In this document: positions 10,961 through 22,423 of the stretch, piece after piece
How the letters are laid out: every line of letters starts with the position of its first letter
How positions within the stretch are numbered: the first letter of the stretch is position 1
Assembly: GCA_009602725.1 (NCBI GenBank)
Contig: WELB01000105.1
Location: forward strand, 163,980-192,941
Source: Spirogloea muscicola
Taxonomy: Eukaryota; Streptophyta; Zygnematophyceae; Spirogloeales; Spirogloeaceae
DNA: 28,962 bases
Direction of reading: 5' to 3'
Program-made: the position numbers and the translations under genes
Notes under the pieces: model-generated
Told to the model about the DNA's origin: nothing
The model's input: the letters and a program-made list of their open reading frames with translations, nothing else
The model's database searches: none

Positions 10961-11048
10961 AGAAAAGAATGAACAAAGGACGAGAAGGGGCCAGGGGAAG
11001 TACGAAGAACAACAAGCACAGAAAAGAAACGAAGCAGCTACGAAGCAC

Positions 11049-13777
11049 TCAGTAACCCCTGCTAAGCAGCCTCAGGTCAGAGAGACTGGGTTCCTGGAAG
11101 CGGGTCCCCTGGCCAGAGCCAGAGGCAGCAGCGAGGGCTCTGCCTGCACGCAGGTGCAGCGCGCGGGCCATAGACCTCTGCAGCGAGACGGCCAAGCGCA
11201 TGCGGTACACCTGCGCTAGCGACCCTGCTGCATGGGAGTCCACCGGCTCCCCATGGAAGCGGCGGACAATGGCGTGGCGTGAGAGCTGGTTGAGCAGCTC
11301 GAGCCACCGAGCGCCCAGCGCCCCGTGCATATCGATGGCGAGCGGGAAGAACTCGTCTTCCCGCGGGTAATCTGCGTATTTTAGCTCCTTGGCCCGAGCG
11401 GCGCAGGCTACCGCATACCCAGCCTTGGTGGCACACTGGGTTGGATGTGAGCGGTCATAGGATTCGGTGGTCACCACGTCCAGGAGAAGACGTGGCCCGC
11501 CTGCTGGTGGGGTGGCCACAAGGTCCACGCGACGAGCGTGGAGACCGTCGGCCCGTTGCTGGAGCGGCATGACGGCAGAGTTCTTGGCTGCCACCGAGAA
11601 GCCAGCCTCCACAAGGATGCCATGCATCGCATTCCGGAGATGGTCATGGGCCGCTGTCCGCTCTCCGCCGTGGGAACAGCGCAGAACATGAGCGGCCAGC
11701 TCCCCATGCTCGGCCCCTCGCTCGCCACATTCACACTGTTGCCCACCCTGGAGACATGGCGGCGGCAGGCCCAGGAGCCGGTGGACGGCACTGCGGAACA
11801 CATCGTCCGGGAGTGTGAGGGCTTCATTGAGGGGGAGGGCCTGGAGCCACGCAGCGGCGCCACGCCGCGGCCCCCGGGGAGGAGGCCGAGTGGAATCACA
11901 CGTGCCCGCGCAGGTCGGCCTCCGGGAGCTGGAGCAAGGGGGTTGTGAAGGCTGCCTTGTCCATTGCGGCTGCGAAGCGCGCTTGGACGCGCTGGTCGGC
12001 GGTGTGCGCGAGGTGCGCAAAGGAGACCGCCTGGCCCGCCACGTCCGGGTGCACCGCGAGCAGCTCCTGGTGGGCGGAGCGTAGCGACGCCTGGAAAGGC
12101 AGCACACCCGTGTCTACCTCCACCACCGCCTGCTCCAGCGCACGCTGGCCGTGGACCAAGAAACGCTGGGCCACGGAGGCGGCTGTCTGCGCCCAGCCGC
12201 CGAGGTACGCTGCCCGGCAGGAACGGACGAGCGGGCGCAAGCCGAGACCGCCGTATCTGAGGGGAAGCGTGGCCTGGTGAAGGGCGGCAGGCGACTGGGG
12301 GAAGCCCTGGTGGCGGACCAGGGCCGACAGGCTCGTCACCATGCCTGCGTCAAAACCCGTGTACGCCGCCAGCGCCCCTGGGGACGGCGGGGTGGCCCGC
12401 GTCAGATACTGGGGTCGCTCGGCACTGGCCTTGGTCAACATGGCCAAAGCCAGCTGCATATCCTGCAGCTCGGGCCGCAGGCTGGAGGTGCTCCTCGAGG
12501 CGGGCTCGCAGCTGCCCCTCCACGAAGGACGGCGCGCCGATGGGGACCCCCAGGAGGGTGAAGCCGTTTGCGGGAGTCAGGCATCCGGGGGGCAGCGCCA
12601 GGGTGGGTGGGAGGCCGCAGGGGGACCAAGCCGCACACTTCGACGCCCGGGTGGACAGGCCGAGGGTGGCCAGCTGCCGCTCGAAGGTGACGAAGGCCGC
12701 CGCCACGTCTTCCGGAGGGCCGACCATGGTGGTGTCGTCGGCGAAGGTGGGCAGTAGGACCCCTGGATGTGCCGCTGCGGTAGCCTGCAGAGCCCGGTGG
12801 TGAGCGAGCGCAAAGAAGAAGCCGGCGAGGGGGTCCCCTTGCCGCGTGCCCGCTTGGGACTGCAGGACCTCCACTTGGTCACCCCCTGTCCTCCTGAGGA
12901 GGTCGCTGGGCTTACCGTACCCCAAGCGGAAAAAGGGTACCAGGGAGGGGAAGGCGGCCCGGAGCTCCTCCGCGATGCAGCCGCGCTCCACGGTGTTGAA
13001 CGCATTTTTTACGTCGACGGCCAGTGCCAGCCACCCCGGGTGTTGGTCCAAGGTTGCACGGACCCCGTGGACCACGGCCTCGCCCCCACTCCGCAGCCCC
13101 GCGCCGTATTGATGTGGCGCCAGGTGCACCTGCGCCGGCCCCGCATGCTGCTGCCAGAGAACGCGGCTCACCAGGCGGTAGAGGACCTCTCCAATGGCAA
13201 TGGGCCTGACTCCCCTGCTCGGCTTGTCGAGGGCGAGCAGCGTGCTGGTGCACAGTACGCCATCCGCGGATGCTGGCCGGCACATTGTCCCGGGCCAGAT
13301 GCTGGCAGATCTGCAGCAGCGCGTTGAAGTCCGCAGCCTCTCCCTCGAGGAAGATCTCCGCAGGTGCTCAGTAAGCATGCGGGAGGGGCCACCGGCGGCT
13401 GCGCGACGGCTGGTCTGCAGAGCCTTCTTGAGGTCGTTGGCATCCAAGACCACCTCCTCTGGTGGAGCGAAGGCGGCCAACCACGGTGGCAGGGGGGAGC
13501 TCGCCGGGGGGTGCAGGGAGTCCAGGGCCGCCCGAGTCGCCGCATTGGTCGGCGCCAGCATCGTATCGTCGAGGGCCTGCACAGCCCTGGAAAGCTCACT
13601 CGCGTGGCCGAAGCGGAGTGCCCGACGGACGCTGGCGGCCCTGTCGGGCGCTGCCCCTGTGCCACCACGGTTGGCCGCAGAGGCTGCCACGGCGGCGTCA
13701 TGACGCGCCAGAAGCTCCTCCCAGTGCCCGCTCTCGAACAACTGGACGCGCTCCAGCAGGGGCTGCTGGTCCTGCAT
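11049..13777 (-). pseudogene. Reverse transcriptase/RLE polyprotein, five disabling lesions
   Basis: RT motifs: LLALDKPSRGVRPIAIGEV, VDVKNAFNTVE (motif A), AGTRQGDPLAGF (motif B), FADDTT at about 12732-12745 (YxDD box as FADD). A thumb-like part follows (GGLGLRPLVRSC, LPFQASLRS), then a knuckle CECG...HVLRCSH at about 11675-11735. The RLE-like domain has RVDLVATPP, LLLDVVTTESYD, then AKELKYADY and FPLAIDMHGALG. The C-terminus ends SDLRLLSRGY. Lesions: one base missing near 13357 and one extra near 13266, so about 90 bases are read out of frame and then restored; a frameshift near 12480; a TGA at 11896-11898 where a sister copy has Arg; and a 13-bp tandem duplication (GCCACGC at 11846 and 11859). 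The protein cannot be made as it stands. Most codons are still conserved, so inactivation looks fairly recent. Confidence 0.85.
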
Positions 13778-14170
13778 GCGGCTGTCGGGAGAGGCACGCC
13801 CGAGCAGCAGCGGAGCTCTACAAACCGTATGTAGGGTTTCCTTCTGTCCGCGTGGGGCATGATGGCACGGGCGGGCAAGGTTGTGGCGTTGCCCAGCAGC
13901 CAGGCGCAGGGTCAGGCGCCCAGCGACGAGGTCGATGACGGCGGAGCAGCGGGCTCAGCTGTGGCCGAGCACACTTTGCACGTCCTCAGCACCATGCAGC
14001 TGCGCCGCGAGGCTGTGTGCCAATCCGCAGCCACCGCGTCCTGGGAAAGTCGGCCTTGTCATGCCCTTGGGCGTCCACTGCAAGTGCACGACTTTGGGCA
14101 TGCGGATGGAGTGAAAGGCCGACAAGTCAGTATCCACTTGTTAGGCAAACAAGCCATTCAAGTATGACAG

Positions 14171-15283
14171 CCAGTTAGCGAGAAAATCAAAGAAGTAGCT
14201 TGTCAGATGATCTACACAAGCACGATGTATACGCAGAGGAGTCGACAAAAGAAGCCGTAATTGACAAGGTGCATGATATCTGGAAAGTTGACTGGACGAG
14301 TCACACTCAGGTCTGTGACTGCCTCATGTCGGCAGTGGACTGCCCTGACTAGCTCTGGACACGGCTCGACTACATTTGGCAAGGACTTTCTTCGTTTGTG
14401 GTAGGAAGGCACTTGCAAGCAGGCCATTCTTTGGCTGCTGCTCCGGTTTCAGCAGGTTGATGCTTTTCTACTTACGCCGCCCTATGGTTACGCCGATCTG
14501 CATTAAATGACTTGAGTGCATGGGCAACATCCGTTCGCTGTCACAAATGGTTCCATGTGTTTTGCTACACGGCCCTTTCTGACCTTGTTGAGTTCTATTG
14601 GGCTGAGCTCTTACAGCGATTGCCTTACATGGAAAGAGCTGTTTCTCAGATGTTGCTTCTCAATTGGCACCCTTAAGCAGATTGAGGTCCTCATCTCCAA
14701 ATAAGCACCTGCATGAAGCACCCAACGTTCCTGTAACATTCTTTGTGCTATCTTCAACTTAGAGTGGGAATCAACCAAGACTTGCCGGCTCCATCTTAAT
14801 CCTTGGAAGATCTGCACCCTTTTAAATAACACGGTGGCCAAAGGATGCCAGCCCAGAAGAGGGGTCAGACTGGGCGAGCACCAAGAGTGAATGGGTCTAG
14901 CTAGCGCGAGAGGATAATTCATGGGAACATTGACCTCAGGCTTCCTCTATATCACCCAGTTCATTGCTTGACATAACGCTGACAGCTAGATAATCGTGCT
15001 ACCAGAAGGCCAAGAGTGGGCGCTAACGTTAGTACCAATGACAAAGAATTGGTCGTAATCGTGCAATGCCAGCTCTTCAGGGAGGAAGATATTGTGTGAC
15101 AAGCGTTGCATTTCCTCTGTGATCGTTTGCTTGCTCTGCGCATGTCAGCAGTCAAGTTGGGAGGAGCACGTGCTCGATTGTGGCTCAGCTAGGCCTGCTG
15201 TGGACATTGCATGTTGCAAGCCCAGATGGCATTCAGCAGGTGTAGAGCCTAATGGCTCAAGCAATGAGATAAAAGTTGCCGGG
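14171..15283. other. Spacer with no recognisable gene; one old retroelement tail
   Basis: No ORF here shows a family or a convincing splice chain. The part 14582-14655 (+) aligns by eye with the subfamily-C tail: CCTTGTTGAGTTCTATTGGG, then GGGCTGAGCTCTTACAG, then a worn ATTGCCTTACATGG... block. It is a strongly decayed tail. The rest probably holds the 3' UTR of GLG1, which ends at 15284 on the opposite strand. No clear TGTAA was seen beyond the one overlapping the GLG1 stop codon. Confidence 0.5.
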
Positions 15284-18200
15284 TTACACATCACCAGCTT
15301 TTACTACGAGAGTATAATTTTTGTGAGGCCCATATAGTCTCCAATAAACCCCGTATACAAGGCCAATGAGTACTAATGCCAGCGACACGACTGCCATGAA
15401 AGCAGTCCAGCCAGTGAGCACCAGCCACTGGGAGCTCAAGGCTGCTGAGGGCCCAGATGCTTGGAGCTGCATAAGTGGTCAGGTAAGAAATCGTATTAGC
15501 TGGAAAAAAGAGATCTGCTAAATATTAATCACAGGTTGGCTTGCAGACATTCATTGGAGAAGGAACTTCAACCAACAGGCTTGGCAAGACCGCTGGAAGA
15601 GGGTATGGACAGGCAGGCCAGACGTAAAGCAACGGCTGCAGTGACAGGACCTCTCAAGTCAGCGAATCCCCAGCTCACATACCTCATGCAACTTGTCAAG
15701 TGTTTCTTGGAGCTGCTGCTGGTCAATGACACCCCCCACATAAGCACCATCCTTTTTCACGACTGTCACCAACTGCTTACACCCCTCATCCAGCTTGGAT
15801 TGCTCCTGAGAAAGCAAGCATTGCCCGTACAAGGCAATGACCGCTCCGTTGATCTCCTTTGCATCCTCACTTGAGCATGTTCTCTCCACATCTGCATCGC
15901 AGGCCTCCGTGAGGCTTGCACCCTTCTTGTATTGCCAGAGGGCCATCCGCACAGCGTAAGAAACCTAGATTTATGCAAATGGCACACATCAGTGCAAAAA
16001 CCCAATGTTGAGGTGCCTACAACGTGAAGTCTGCTACAGGTATGCTACAAGTAGTATAAATGCGATCGATTGTACTGTAGGACCGCTTCTATCTCATACT
16101 TTCTCACTCCCTTTAGCATGAGGCTTAATTCCATGTAACCCCAATCTTTGCACTAGCTTTGCCTGAACAGTGTATTGGCTTGATTTGGGCTTCCTTGCAT
16201 TTCATGCACCACGCGCCTTCTCTCATCCTAGAGTAGGACACTTTCAACTTGTGGTTTGACAGCAAAGTTCACCTCCAACATGAAAGTACAAAGCTGCAGG
16301 TAAGAAGGCATACCTCAGTTTGGCATCTCCCAGATAGTTCTTTGAACTTCTGTACAAAGCAACGGAGTACAGGCGCATGACCCTCCTGTCCCTTCTCAAC
16401 CCCAAGACAGTGGTCTGTTGCATCTGCCTCGCATGCTTTTCTCAGACTGACATCCAGCTTGTAGTTGGATGCACGCCGAGCTTCCTGCAGTCACAGCAAG
16501 CAATGCTACTAATGCTGGCAATGAAGTGTACTGAATGCTGGGCACTGGTGGCACAATAAGCTGATCGCGGAAGTGCTAGAAGATAAGCTGATAGCCAAGT
16601 GCTAGAAGCTCTTAAGAAGTATTCAGGTCCTCACAACATCAAGCAATGTGGTAATGCAGCAATCTACTGAAGTGTGAAGTACACAGGTGATAGCATCAAG
16701 CTGACCTGCAAATTGACTTCTCCCTTACAAGCAGCACTCATGCCTACGGCTTCTAGATTTGCTTGGAGGCACTTGAAGGCCTGGCTATCAGCAGGTGAGA
16801 CATCCCTGCAGAAAGTTTGGATCTCTGTCACACACATCCAAGGCAAACTTGAGGCAGGGGCCTTTCTTTGCCTGTCGTCAAAGTCTTTAAACTAATGCAC
16901 AATCACATAAGAAGAGGCTATGCCACGACGCTTAGGCAATTAAGTAAGAGGAGCTTGATGTGGTGTTATTATTAGATGGATACAACACTCTGAGGCTCGA
17001 GCATTAGCATGACTAGCAACTCCCTAGAGCAGCATACGACACTCATGTGCTGCCTGTAGGGTACAAAGCCTCTCATACCTTGTCCACAGGCGTTCATCAG
17101 TGTTGGAGTTAAGCGAAGGTCAGATGCCTGTGAGATCACAAGATATAACGCTTCACTCCAGAACATAATGGTGGGGTGATTCCAGACATCTGGTTTCTCA
17201 TGCTCATGCAAGCCATCAACAAGCAGCACAGTTGCTCCCATGGAGAAGGCTGCTGGACTCTTCAGCTGACTGATTGGAGGTTTTCAGAACCTCAGAAGGA
17301 TCTCACCTCCATCATGCTGAAACGCAGCTCCTCAGCTCTACATTCATCGGACAGGTTGTCCCTGTGACTCCGCAGGCAGGACAAAGAGTTGCCATGATCC
17401 TTGCTAGTCTCACGGCACATTTTGGCGAGATCATCTTCACAGGCAAGCTGAAGTGGCACATCCAGCCTGACATCAGCTACCTCCAGCTTCTCGAAAGAAA
17501 AGACTTCCTTCTTGCAGCTATCTGATGTCAGGTTCTCCATGTTCTCTGTCAAACACTTGAGGACTTTCCCGCTGCATGTGTCTGACACAGAAGTCTTGTC
17601 GCATGCATGCAGGCACAACTTCTGCACATCACTGTAACAGGCCTTTGAAAGCCTGTACATCAATCTGTAGTCTGCAAACAGAATGGGAACAGCAGCATCT
17701 GAATGATGGGCTTGCCTGGCTGAAGTAGATGTCTTACATCAGGTGCTGTTGTAACACATACAATATCTATGATGTATGGGTTGTGTACAGTAAGATCAGA
17801 TCATTGAAAAGATTCACGGATGTCAACTGCTCATGTGCACCTTGAGCACTTCGTAACTCGTTACGCTTCACCTCCTCTTTGCATTCTGTGCCCATCTCTG
17901 TCTCCTCGACTTTTTCTTGCAAGCACTTGATGATTGCAGCATGTCCTGGACTCGAGCATTCGTGCATTGATATTTTCTAGTTAGCGAGCGCCTCTGGGGA
18001 GAAAGTTTCGTCAACTCTGCAAGCCTAAAACCCAAGAAGACCTCCACAAGACTCTAGCATGCAAACAATGTGCAGCCACATACTTCAAAGACAGGATGAG
18101 AAGGTTTCGAGCTTCCCACATATGACTTGGGAGCCTCTCCAGACTATTATGAATATTCACTTGTACTTAAGGTTTAGGGGATAAAATTCTGCATTGTAAT

Positions 18201-21200
18201 CTCAGCAAGGAAAGTGGTTCAAGTGAATAATTGCACACCTTGCACTACATCTTTGCAGAGATTCTTGATTTCTGCAGAGCAAGCCTGCTTCATGGGGAAG
18301 TGGAAGTCAATGTCCTCAGCCAATCGCACTTCCTGCAAGAAGTTAAGGTAACATAGACGTCAACCATAAGTTGCATCAATTTCGTCCAAGAAGCATGATG
18401 TTGCAGCTCTTCCAAACAACCAAGATCTTCGTGCTTCTCACATGCCAATACATGGACGTCGCTTCAGTACAGATGGAGGTTCAAGGACCTGATCAAACAT
18501 GGAGCTTTTACAGAGAGGTTGTAACTCTTCGCGATGGTCCTGAAGGCATCTTAAGACCTGTGCCATTCCAAATGGCACATTACTGCAGTGCTTCTTCCTG
18601 TCAGCTGTTACAAGAACAGCAACTGTCAGTGCTAGGAACCTGCTATCCTGCTCTATTAAACCAGTGGCTAACCTCTGCAATGCAACATCTTGATCAAAAG
18701 GGTAAGTGTGAGAAACCAGGTAGTAGCTTCAGTTACTAGTCATTCACAATAGCAGGAGGCTCTCAAGTTACTATTGGGCGTCATGTGCTGATACTTGCAG
18801 ATGTGCAGCGTAGGTCTTCTTTCTGTCTCAATGGGGTAAGAAGCTCTCTGGTCTCTTCACGGACCTTGACAGACTTCTGCCAAAGGCCTGTCGAAGCGCA
18901 TGTCTTCAGCAGCTCTCTTTGTCAAACGATGCACCTGTTGTCGGCACTTCGGATCCCTCAGCTCCTCTCTGAAGTCCTGTAGACATTGGATTACCTTGGC
19001 ATCCCAGTTCTCTTCCCCAGATTGCTCCTTGTCGAAGTTGCACATCTGAGAGTGCGAAGGAAGCCCAGAGTCAGCATCACTATCTGTATCTAACAAGTAG
19101 GGACCTTAAGCACTGAGCAGGTAGCTTCCTGAGCAGCTTATGAACAATGAAGCAGTCAAACAAGAACCCATGTTACAGGTCGAGATATAGTGCATGCAAA
19201 AGGAGTAGCACCTCAATATCAGATGCACAGTACTTGCTGAGGGTAGGATCTAGGCGGAAGTCACTTGCCCGTCGCTCCATCATTCTGTCAAATTCCGTCT
19301 TGCTGCACAGTAACATAGGTGTGAAGGGACTTATTGGGGCAAACTCAGAGCCTCCTACAGTTGTAGTAATAAAAACCGTATAATACACAACCTCACAAAA
19401 GCTATCAAAGTCTGCTGTCAAAGGATATGTCAAGAGCACACACATAAAAGAGACTAAGAACACCAAGACTGCTTGACTAGGCATGAAAGGCTGTTCCAGG
19501 CACCAGCGGTGTATGAAACGGCAGTCAACGATTTAATCTGTGTGCCGCACCAGCTAGTCGTAAAATCTGGATCCAAACGATGACTTTCAAGGCAATCTTT
19601 CACCCGCGCATCGCCGGGTGTAACGTCATTGCAGAACTTCCTCTTGTCATTCAGGCATGCTGCAATGTGAAGCGCACAGTTACCAACCATGAAGCGGCAG
19701 AACGGCTGCCGCGCCCAATTCAAGTGAAAGGCGAGGTCCACGGACCCATGTGGTGACCACATGAGATATTGCAGTCAGTTAGCAGACACCCCACAGCAAG
19801 TATACCTCGAAAGAGTCTAACGTCAAGTCTTATATCATCTGCATTTTCTTGCTCCTGTCGGAAAAGTGCGTCCCGGCAATTCCAGTCCAGCTTTGTTCGA
19901 TGCTCCCTCTGCACTAGCCACCAAAGTGTGAAAAACGCTTTGGTGTCCCAATTCACCTAGATTGAGTGACAATGTTTTGTTCCACGATAGATATTAAGCA
20001 GTACTACCAAGTAACCACCTGCCAAAAGGTAGGAGGCCGCTCATCTAGCAAAACAGGATGGAAAGCTGTTGATGGCGGGTCTTTTATACCAAGCATGTCT
20101 GAATGCGTGCTTCCCCATAAGGGATGTCCTTGCACAGTTTCTTTGCATCTGGAGAGCAGAGCTCGTCAAGCTGAGGATCTAGCTTAAAGTCAGTTGCAGC
20201 ATCCAGCTGAGCTTGGAATATCTGCTCCTTGCAAGCTTCAGTTACACTATCCTTTATCGCCCTGCACGATAGCAACCCAAATGGCCAAATCAGATTGCAT
20301 ATCATGAAGCCGTAGTAATCTAAAATCTAGCTACCATGCCCAGCAGGAAGTGTACATTGGCAAGGACTCCTTAGAATTCCTGCAAGCTCACCACTAAGAG
20401 AGCCTATCAAGGTGTCAATTAATGCATAAGAATAATCTGAACCTAACCTCAGACAAGCAAGGATGTCTCCAGGTCCTGGATAGAGGGAGTTGTCATCACA
20501 AGATGAGGAGATCTCATTCTTACATGCATCCACTGCATGCCAGCCACAGGAGATGGGAGGGTGGTTATAAGGCTTTGTGAGCAGCTTTGAAAGAGTGCAT
20601 CACCATCACCAACATCAAAGCTGCTGATAGTACAAGCTGCTTACAGCAACTGAATTGTAGGATGCCAAGACCTACCAGGAATTACTTCTAGGTCTGGATC
20701 CCTAAGCCAACAAGCTGGTAAAACGTACACGCTCAACCATCAATACAGTATAAAGGCATGCTCTCACAGGTTGCCATATGTCAGGGACGTCCACAGGCAC
20801 TCACCCAGCTTCTTGTCGAGCTCTGTGTCCCTGTACATCTCAATCTTAAAAGCCCGCAGCTCAAGCTTACACACCTTGGAGACCTGCAGACCTGCGTGCG
20901 CCAGTTGAGGCGCTTTTATGCAATCTACTAATTGCTCGTCTCTCAACGCACAGATTGAGTGCCTTCCCCAAGCTCTTGTGCAGGTCAACCAATGCTTGTG
21001 CAGGTGTCTTTGCTGGAGTCTCACTTTGCAACTCATTGGCTACTTTCTCGGCCTTCAAGCGGGCTGTGATGCAATCTGCTAATCTGGCTCCTCCCGCAGG
21101 AACATCCTTGCAGTAGGTGGCCACTTCCTGGCGGCACCCGCCTGCAGTAGGACGTCTTTGTTGCCCTTAGTACAAGAAGCGTAGCTCGAAGCACGACGCC

Positions 21201-21532
21201 AACGGCAGTGGTAACTTCCACGCAGTGCAGCCAAGGATCACTGTAGTCTTGTCTCTCTTCACACTGTTCCCAAGACTCAGATCGCAGTTGAAGGAGCACA
21301 CACCATCCTTGGAGATGTCGTCAGCAGATCTGGGCTCGTTGAGAAGCGATATGGTCGCATTCCTCTTGGCTGCACGGTTCGAGGCCGCGTCGCCCGGGGC
21401 CACAGCATTCGCCGAGCCGAGAGCCGCGAGCAAAGCCAGGACGTAAAGGCCGACCCTCAGGCGCTGCTTCTGCTGTAGCCAAAGCGCCAAGAAGTGCTTG
21501 CGATCGTGGTCAGAACCTCTGATCCTGAACAA
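15284..21532 (-). CDS. GLG1: Golgi apparatus protein 1 homologue (GLG1/ESL-1/MG-160), 18 exons
   Basis: Type I membrane protein of the Golgi with tandem Cys-rich GLG1 repeats; animal members bind FGFs, TGF-beta and E-selectin, and the algal role is unknown. Exons (minus, 5' to 3'): 21532-21304, 21141-21025, 20891-20805, 20532-20448, 20261-20090, 19908-19806, 19659-19530, 19302-19212, 19045-18865, 18604-18489, 18332-18239, 17945-17841, 17671-17307, 17127-17079, 16824-16706, 16484-16314, 15964-15683, 15466-15284. Phases agree and give 892 aa. Signal peptide: hydrophobic core about 27-40 with cleavage after ANA43. About a dozen repeats follow, with patterns such as CRQEVATYCKDVPAGGARL, LCKDIPYGEARIQTCL, KFCNDVTPGDARVKDCL and RLDVPLQLACEDDLAKMC. 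One transmembrane helix lies at about 847-872 and a short basic tail follows. Introns often fall inside repeats and in mixed phases. Animal GLG1 is longer, about 1,180 aa with 16 repeats, so this copy has fewer repeats. Confidence 0.92.
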
Positions 21533-21860
21533 TCTGCGGGTGACGCAGAAGCGCCGCCGGCGAGTGTCTGCAGGCGAAGCTCCGGGGCGCGGCAGCGAGG
21601 CTGACCCGCCGGCATCGCCGCGGCCGGAAGCCCGAAGCCGGATGTTTCGAGAGCGCAGGGCGGCGCACCATCTCGCCGGCCCTGCCGGTTGGCGCGGCGC
21701 TCAGGCGTTGCATGGCCGGAGGCGCATCGAGGCCGCCGGCTGAAGTCGTCTCACGGGCGCGGCGGCGGCGGCGNGCAATCGGGCGACCCGCGCGTGGGCG
21801 GTTCGGGGGGGCGAGCGGCGAGCGGCGGCGGGCGCGGGCCAGGGCCGGCCGCGGGTGGCC
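21533..21860 (-). promoter_or_regulatory. GC-rich upstream region of GLG1
   Basis: This GC-rich block lies directly 5' of the GLG1 start codon and probably holds its promoter and 5' UTR. It contains the only ambiguous base of the window (n at 21774, in a GGC run). A retroelement tail begins about 330 bases upstream of the GLG1 ATG. Confidence 0.4.
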
Positions 21861-22058
21861 AGACGAAAAGAATGCGGCAGCTGATAGTAAAAGGGCAGCT
21901 GTACAGAAGAAAGGGCTCGCCCATTGAGGATATTGGGCTGGAAAAGCCAGCCCATGAAAGAAGGAACAAAGTACGAGAAGAGGGGCCAGGGGAAGCGCTA
22001 AGAAGAAGCACCACAACAAGAAACAAAGCAGCAACGAAGCACTCAGTAACCCCTGTAA
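21861..22058 (-). mobile_element. Retroelement subfamily-A tail
   Basis: Minus-oriented. It contains the last codons (RGY then TGA at about 22045), the 3' UTR, the hairpin (plus strand GGGCTGGAAAAGCCAGCCC at about 21931-21949), the CCCATTGAGG block and an ATCAGCTGCCGCA module. It matches 10905-11050. The coding part is cut off at about 22058 by the next fragment. Confidence 0.8.
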
Positions 22059-22059
22059 A

Positions 22060-22423
22060 AAGGAAGCAAGCGCGGCCAGATTAACTGGTGGCTGGGAGAG
22101 GCCAGCCCAAAAGAATGGACAAGGTCTGAAGGAGTCGGAGTGCTAAGGACTGAGACAGCAGTAAGCGAACTCTCAGTAACCTCTCGTCAGTAGATGCAAG
22201 TCTGAGTAGCTAGCAGGCGGAAAGACGTCGCCCTGACGGAAGCCGGAGGCCGCCGCCAGAGCGCGGCCTGCGCGCAAATGGACCGCAAAAGCTGCAAAGA
22301 GACGGCCAGGCGCATCCGGTAAACTTGGGCGAGGGACCCGGCGACATGGAAGCCGGGCTGCTCGCCTTGCTGCCCGTCGCGGCGGGCCGCTGCTCGCCGC
22401 GCAAGGCGGTGAAGGAGTAAAGC
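22060..22423 (-). mobile_element. Retroelement subfamily-B C-terminus and tail
   Basis: Minus-oriented. The coding remnant 22423-22173 reads HVAGSLAQVYRMRLAVSLQ, then after a frameshift VHLRAGRALAAASGFRQGD and SDLHLLTRGY with TGA at 22173-22175. The tail runs to about 22068, with hairpin GGCTGGGAGAGGCCAGCC on the plus strand and the subfamily-B end motif GGCCGCGCTTGCT in element sense. It is nearly the same as 23935-24315. It is cut at its 5' side, where it meets a copy pointing the other way. Confidence 0.8.

Larger units (their letters stand above)
10905..14140 (-). mobile_element. RLE-type non-LTR retrotransposon (largest copy, 5'-truncated)
   Basis: The longest copy of the element family in the window. 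On the minus strand it reads: an ambiguous leader (about 14140-13778, GC-rich and open in pieces), RT-knuckle-RLE coding region 13777-11049, and a 3' tail 11048-10905 with the hairpin at 10941-10960. There are no terminal repeats. One ORF with RT upstream of a restriction-enzyme-like endonuclease places it with the RLE-bearing non-LTR clades (R2, R4, CRE, NeSL, HERO or Utopia); the exact clade is not determined. The tail matches 487-636 and 21900-22058, which fixes the element's 3' part. No flanking target-site duplication was recognised. The 5' boundary is uncertain. Confidence 0.85.

Noticed and set aside
12350-12475. Last 40 codons of the 475-codon RT frame
   Set aside because: They are out of frame after the lesion near 12480; the conserved continuation (RPELQDMQLALAMLTK) is in the next frame.
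12577-13283. Several GC-rich frames of 120-190 codons overlapping the RT region on both strands
   Set aside because: None contains a recognisable motif, and all lie opposite or out of frame with the RT motifs.
21510-22034. Minus-strand frame with a hydrophobic start (FLLWCFFLALPLAPLLVL) as a GLG1 extension
   Set aside because: It is in a different frame from GLG1, crosses the ambiguous base at 21774, and its hydrophobic part is the pyrimidine-rich retroelement tail.
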